This document shows, piece by piece, positions 6,557-8,286 of a DNA stretch of 8,286 bases. Where the stretch lies: positions 1 to 8,286 of the forward strand of contig JBBQSF010000131.1 in assembly GCA_038214085.1 (NCBI GenBank), in the 5' to 3' direction. A model generated the notes under the pieces. That model did not search any database and was not told the origin of the DNA. It was given only the letters and a program-made list of their open reading frames with translations. Each line of letters starts with the position of its first letter. Position 1 is the first letter of the stretch. A program made the position numbers and the translations under genes. This DNA is from JBBQSF01 sp038214085 (GTDB lineage: Bacteria > Bacteroidota > Bacteroidia > Bacteroidales > CG2-30-32-10).

Positions 6557-6687
6557 TTTATTTTTCCGAAATTGTACTTTTGAGATATTGGCGAATTTTT
6601 TTTCTCTCACATCTACTGGAAACTAACTCCACATGGGTTGCCAATAATTCGTAAAATACATTTACAGGTTTTTTAACGATTGTATTG

Positions 6688-6729
6688 TAAAAAGGCATCA
6701 TTCATCGAAAATTGTCTGAATGATGCCTT
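6688..6729 (-). terminator. Rho-independent terminator of the csbD-type gene
   Basis: A perfect 13-base stem (6729-6717 with 6704-6692, AAGGCATCATTCA / TGAATGATGCCTT) encloses a 12-base loop and is followed on the minus strand by TTTTTA. It lies 14 bases after the csbD stop. On the plus strand the stem is followed by GTTAAG, without a T tract, so it would work poorly for the YihY gene. Confidence 0.8.
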
Positions 6730-6743
6730 GTTAAGTGAGATGA

Positions 6744-6929
6744 CTAAAGCTCTGCCATAATCTTATCGAATTCTTCTTTTGTTTTGCCAAGCTTTTTTTG
6801 GACTTTTCCATACATCTCGTCTTTTTTACCTTCTTCATACATCAGGTCATTGTCAGTTAAGACTGCAAATTTCTGTTTGAGTTTGCCTTTCATCTCATTC
6901 CAGTTTCCTTTTACTTCTTCGGTTTTCAT
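6744..6929 (-). CDS. CsbD family stress-response protein
   Basis: The 61-residue hydrophilic protein has the two CsbD-like repeats: EVKGNWNEMKGKLKQKF (about 5-21) and EEGKKDEMYGKVQKKLGKT (about 32-50), each with the K-G-x-(W/M)...G-K pattern. It has no signal or membrane segment and should be cytoplasmic and largely helical or disordered. CsbD proteins are stress-induced (sigma-B regulated in Bacillus), with unknown molecular role. The ATG at 6929 was chosen because CsbD proteins begin with a short Met-x-x-x-x-V-K-G. The frame is open further upstream to 7076, but that part runs through the promoter and does not look like CsbD. The gene has its own promoter and terminator, so it is monocistronic, and its promoter matches that of the plus-strand series. 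Confidence 0.92.
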   Translation of the reverse strand: MKTEEVKGNWNEMKGKLKQKFAVLTDNDLMYEEGKKDEMYGKVQKKLGKTKEEFDKIMAEL

Positions 6930-6968
6930 ATTTTTGAGTTTTAAATTGTGAATGAATTTTAACACTAT

Positions 6969-7023
6969 AAAATTAGGAATATTGATTTCGGGAAGTGTTA
7001 CACATTTACGGAAATAAGTTACA
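6969..7023 (-). promoter_or_regulatory. Two-box promoter of the csbD-type gene
   Basis: Read on the minus strand: TGTAACTT (7023-7016), 13 bases, TGTAACAC (7002-6995), 19 bases, TAATTTT (6975-6969). Boxes, order and both spacings are the same as at 1647-1701, while the spacer bases differ, as expected for conserved binding sites. The -7 element here is TAATTTTA, lacking the final G of the Bacteroidota consensus. The predicted start of transcription gives a leader of about 30-35 bases before ATG 6929. Confidence 0.62.
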
Positions 7024-7092
7024 TGAATCACACATTCACCTGTTTGAGTAAATTCCGAAAGACTGTTAAGGAACAAGCTTATTTCCTGATCA

Positions 7093-7167
7093 TTAGCGAA
7101 TATCTATAATTCTGGTATCTGACAGATCCAAAAGGTTTGCCAATTCTTTTCCTGAAATTTCATTCAT
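7093..7167 (-). pseudogene. Rhodanese-like N-terminal stub
   Basis: A 24-codon frame (ATG at 7167) reads ISGKELANLLDLSDTRIIDI followed by Arg and TAA-TGA. This matches the start of a rhodanese domain: a short strand, a helix with (K)EL-x-x-LL, and the strand ending in the conserved Asp-x-Arg (IDIR). The rest of the domain, including the catalytic Cys loop, is absent in all minus-strand frames I read down to the csbD promoter. It is most likely the remains of a rhodanese gene cut off by deletion. A real 24-residue peptide is less likely. Assignment rests on a short match. Confidence 0.4.
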
Positions 7168-7225
7168 ATTGATTCATAGTGAAGTTCTATTTGACATGAT
7201 TTATAATCTTTTCATCTCAGCACAA

Positions 7226-7951
7226 CTAACCTCCAAGCGTAATATCCTGTTTCTGATACCATTGCAGCGCCTGAAAAAAGTGCTCCGGCTTGAAATCAGG
7301 CCAGTATTCTTTCACCACGTAAATGTCAGAATAAACAGATTGTACAGGTAAGAATCCGCTTAACCTCGTCATACCTCCCCAGCGTATGATAAGGTCCATC
7401 CTCGATATTTCATGAGATTTTAATTTAGTTGTACTACTCTTTTGAGTACGATTGGCAATTTTCGGAAAATTCAAATCCCATTCCCACCCATAATTCACAA
7501 GAAAATTTACTTTTACTCCCCCTTTACCGAAGGTTTTTCGGGTGGTAAAAGGAAGTAGCTCTTTTGGAAACATCTCTGAATCTGTTTTTCCAACCACCAG
7601 TAAGTCTGCATCTTCCCCGGAGAGTATTTTTGTTGCCTGGATACAGGCATTGGTAAATGCCTTTGTTTGCTCAGTCGGTCTTTTGGTATTATCCGTGGTA
7701 AAACCATAAAAAGTAAGTTCCTTAATTCCGACCTCCTTAAATAGCCTGAAAAGAGCCAGACCCGGATCAAGACCCCTCGCATATCCCTTTTCCTTTGCTA
7801 ATCCATTGGTTCCTGCCCATCTTCTATTTCCATTAGGAATAATCCCAATATGGTTAGGCAACCTTATTAATGGTTTGGCAACCCTATTAAACAATCCCCA
7901 CGTATCCTTGCTTGGATCATCTGCTGTCAACATTTTCATTATCTCATCCAT
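7226..7951 (-). CDS. Divergent UppS-like cis-prenyltransferase homologue
   Basis: The 241-residue protein aligns along its whole length with undecaprenyl diphosphate synthase (UppS), which extends farnesyl diphosphate for cell-wall carriers. Family landmarks are clear: HIGIIPNGNRRWA (34-46), LTFYGFTTDNTKRP (79-92), VNFLVNYGWEWD in the middle and DLIIRWGGMTRLSGFLPVQ (186-204). Key residues are changed. The catalytic Asp of DGN (Asp26 in E. coli) is Asn40, the His equivalent to His43 is Tyr57, and the Glu of RTGGE (Glu198) is Met194. The Mg ligand Glu213 is Asp209, and the C-terminal RRFGG is ITLGG. Scaffold and substrate-side arginines (R44, R91, R190, R196) remain. Frame and length are intact, so this looks like a diverged subfamily rather than decay. 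It may be inactive, regulatory or do different prenyl chemistry. Its start abuts a holin-gene stub. Confidence 0.82.
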   Translation of the reverse strand: MDEIMKMLTADDPSKDTWGLFNRVAKPLIRLPNHIGIIPNGNRRWAGTNGLAKEKGYARGLDPGLALFRLFKEVGIKELTFYGFTTDNTKRPTEQTKAFTNACIQATKILSGEDADLLVVGKTDSEMFPKELLPFTTRKTFGKGGVKVNFLVNYGWEWDLNFPKIANRTQKSSTTKLKSHEISRMDLIIRWGGMTRLSGFLPVQSVYSDIYVVKEYWPDFKPEHFFQALQWYQKQDITLGG

Positions 7952-8010
7952 TGTTTGTAAGCTTCTGCCTTTTCGAACAGGGATTCTATTAATGTTGCTT
8001 TTTCTTACAT
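7939..8010 (-). pseudogene. Broken inverted copy of the holin-family gene start
   Basis: Reading from ATG 8010, 20 codons match the start of the holin-family gene at 3612-3671, 51 of 60 bases by my count, including 24 identical bases (7986-7963 with 3636-3659). Codon 2 is TAA where the intact gene has GAA. After codon 20 the similarity stops, and the frame runs through the first bases of the UppS-like gene to TAA at 7941-7939. The short AATCAAAAC leader is also shared. This is a stub left by deletion of a second holin-family gene, lying between the second ytxH and the UppS-like gene. Confidence 0.75.
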
Positions 8011-8067
8011 GTTTTGATTTATTATTGATTTGAAACTTTTTCGTTCACCGGATTCTTTAAAGTGTTT

Positions 8068-8286
8068 TTAACTACCCGCACCTGATGTTCCTTTTTCGGC
8101 CATATCCAGTGCACTGTCAGTTACATTTCCAACTTTTTCTATGAAGGCATTGACAACCCCGGTAATTTTTTCCTCCAGATTACCTGCGTAATCATCAGCC
8201 ATATCCATTATTTTTTTTCGTGTTGCTGATCCTTTGTCGGGAGCAATTAAAATTCCTATTGCTACACCGGCGGCGGCGCCAGCCAT
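8068..8286 (-). CDS. Second YtxH domain-containing protein, 5' end outside window
   Basis: The visible 72 residues begin inside the membrane helix (AGAAAGVAIGILIAP), continue with the YtxH signature APDKGSATRKKI and end in a helical, charged region with GTSGAGS at the C-terminus. The Met at the window edge (8286) is probably internal: the paralogue at 2250 has about ten residues (SSGKVLLGLV) before the equivalent Ala-Gly. The gene is thus cut by the window, not truncated in the genome. It shares the strand with the holin stub and the UppS-like gene, 57 bases downstream, repeating the ytxH-then-holin order of the plus-strand series. Confidence 0.85.
   Translation of the reverse strand: MAGAAAGVAIGILIAPDKGSATRKKIMDMADDYAGNLEEKITGVVNAFIEKVGNVTDSALDMAEKGTSGAGS

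Noticed and set aside
6692..6729. Hairpin as plus-strand terminator of the YihY gene
   Set aside because: The stem is followed by GTTAAG rather than a T tract on that strand, whereas the minus strand has TTTTT directly after it.
6930..7076. Upstream extension of the csbD frame to a TTG at 7076
   Set aside because: It would add about 49 residues unlike CsbD, runs through the two-box promoter and -7 element, and the family starts near the ATG at 6929.
7169..7351. 60-codon plus-strand open frame
   Set aside because: It covers the 3' end of the UppS-like gene in antisense and has no recognisable motif or leader.

Overview
The window suggests a member of the Bacteroidota. It is AT-rich, gene starts are preceded by A-rich leaders (such as AAAATCAAA-ATG) rather than Shine-Dalgarno sequences, a promoter resembles the TAnnTTTG type of the phylum, and the lipoprotein, small membrane proteins and cis-prenyltransferase homologue look like Bacteroidota families. 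No RNA gene, CRISPR array, intact transposase or replication origin is visible.

Layout. A compound inverted repeat (4-131) lies just before an FAD-dependent amine/amino-acid oxidoreductase gene (167-1366). A 379-base non-coding stretch follows and ends in a structured promoter region. From 1746 to 6556 runs a plus-strand series of small stress and envelope genes: a charged disordered peptide, a DUF5670/Lmo0937-type membrane peptide, a YtxH protein, a small lipoprotein, a PA2169-type four-helix protein, a holin-superfamily membrane protein overlapping a hypothetical gene, a DUF748/AsmA-like protein and a YihY/BrkB membrane protein. The minus strand then holds a csbD-type gene with its own terminator, a rhodanese-like stub, a divergent UppS (cis-prenyltransferase) homologue, a holin-gene stub and a second YtxH gene cut by the window edge.

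How it may work together. Most of these families (CsbD, YtxH, Lmo0937-type, PA2169-type) are linked to stress or are stress-associated in other bacteria, and the rest act at the envelope, so the window reads as a stress/envelope island. The best evidence for shared control is a two-box promoter architecture, TGTAACTT-N13-TGTAACAC-N19-TAATTTT. It occurs with identical spacing before the first gene of the plus-strand series (1647-1701) and before csbD on the other strand (7023-6969). The region also shows duplication and decay: two YtxH genes, an inverted partial copy of the holin gene start, a rhodanese stub and two start-less coding-like fragments.

The two items most worth following are the shared promoter architecture and the UppS homologue, which keeps the family scaffold but has Asn in place of the catalytic Asp and several other active-site changes.
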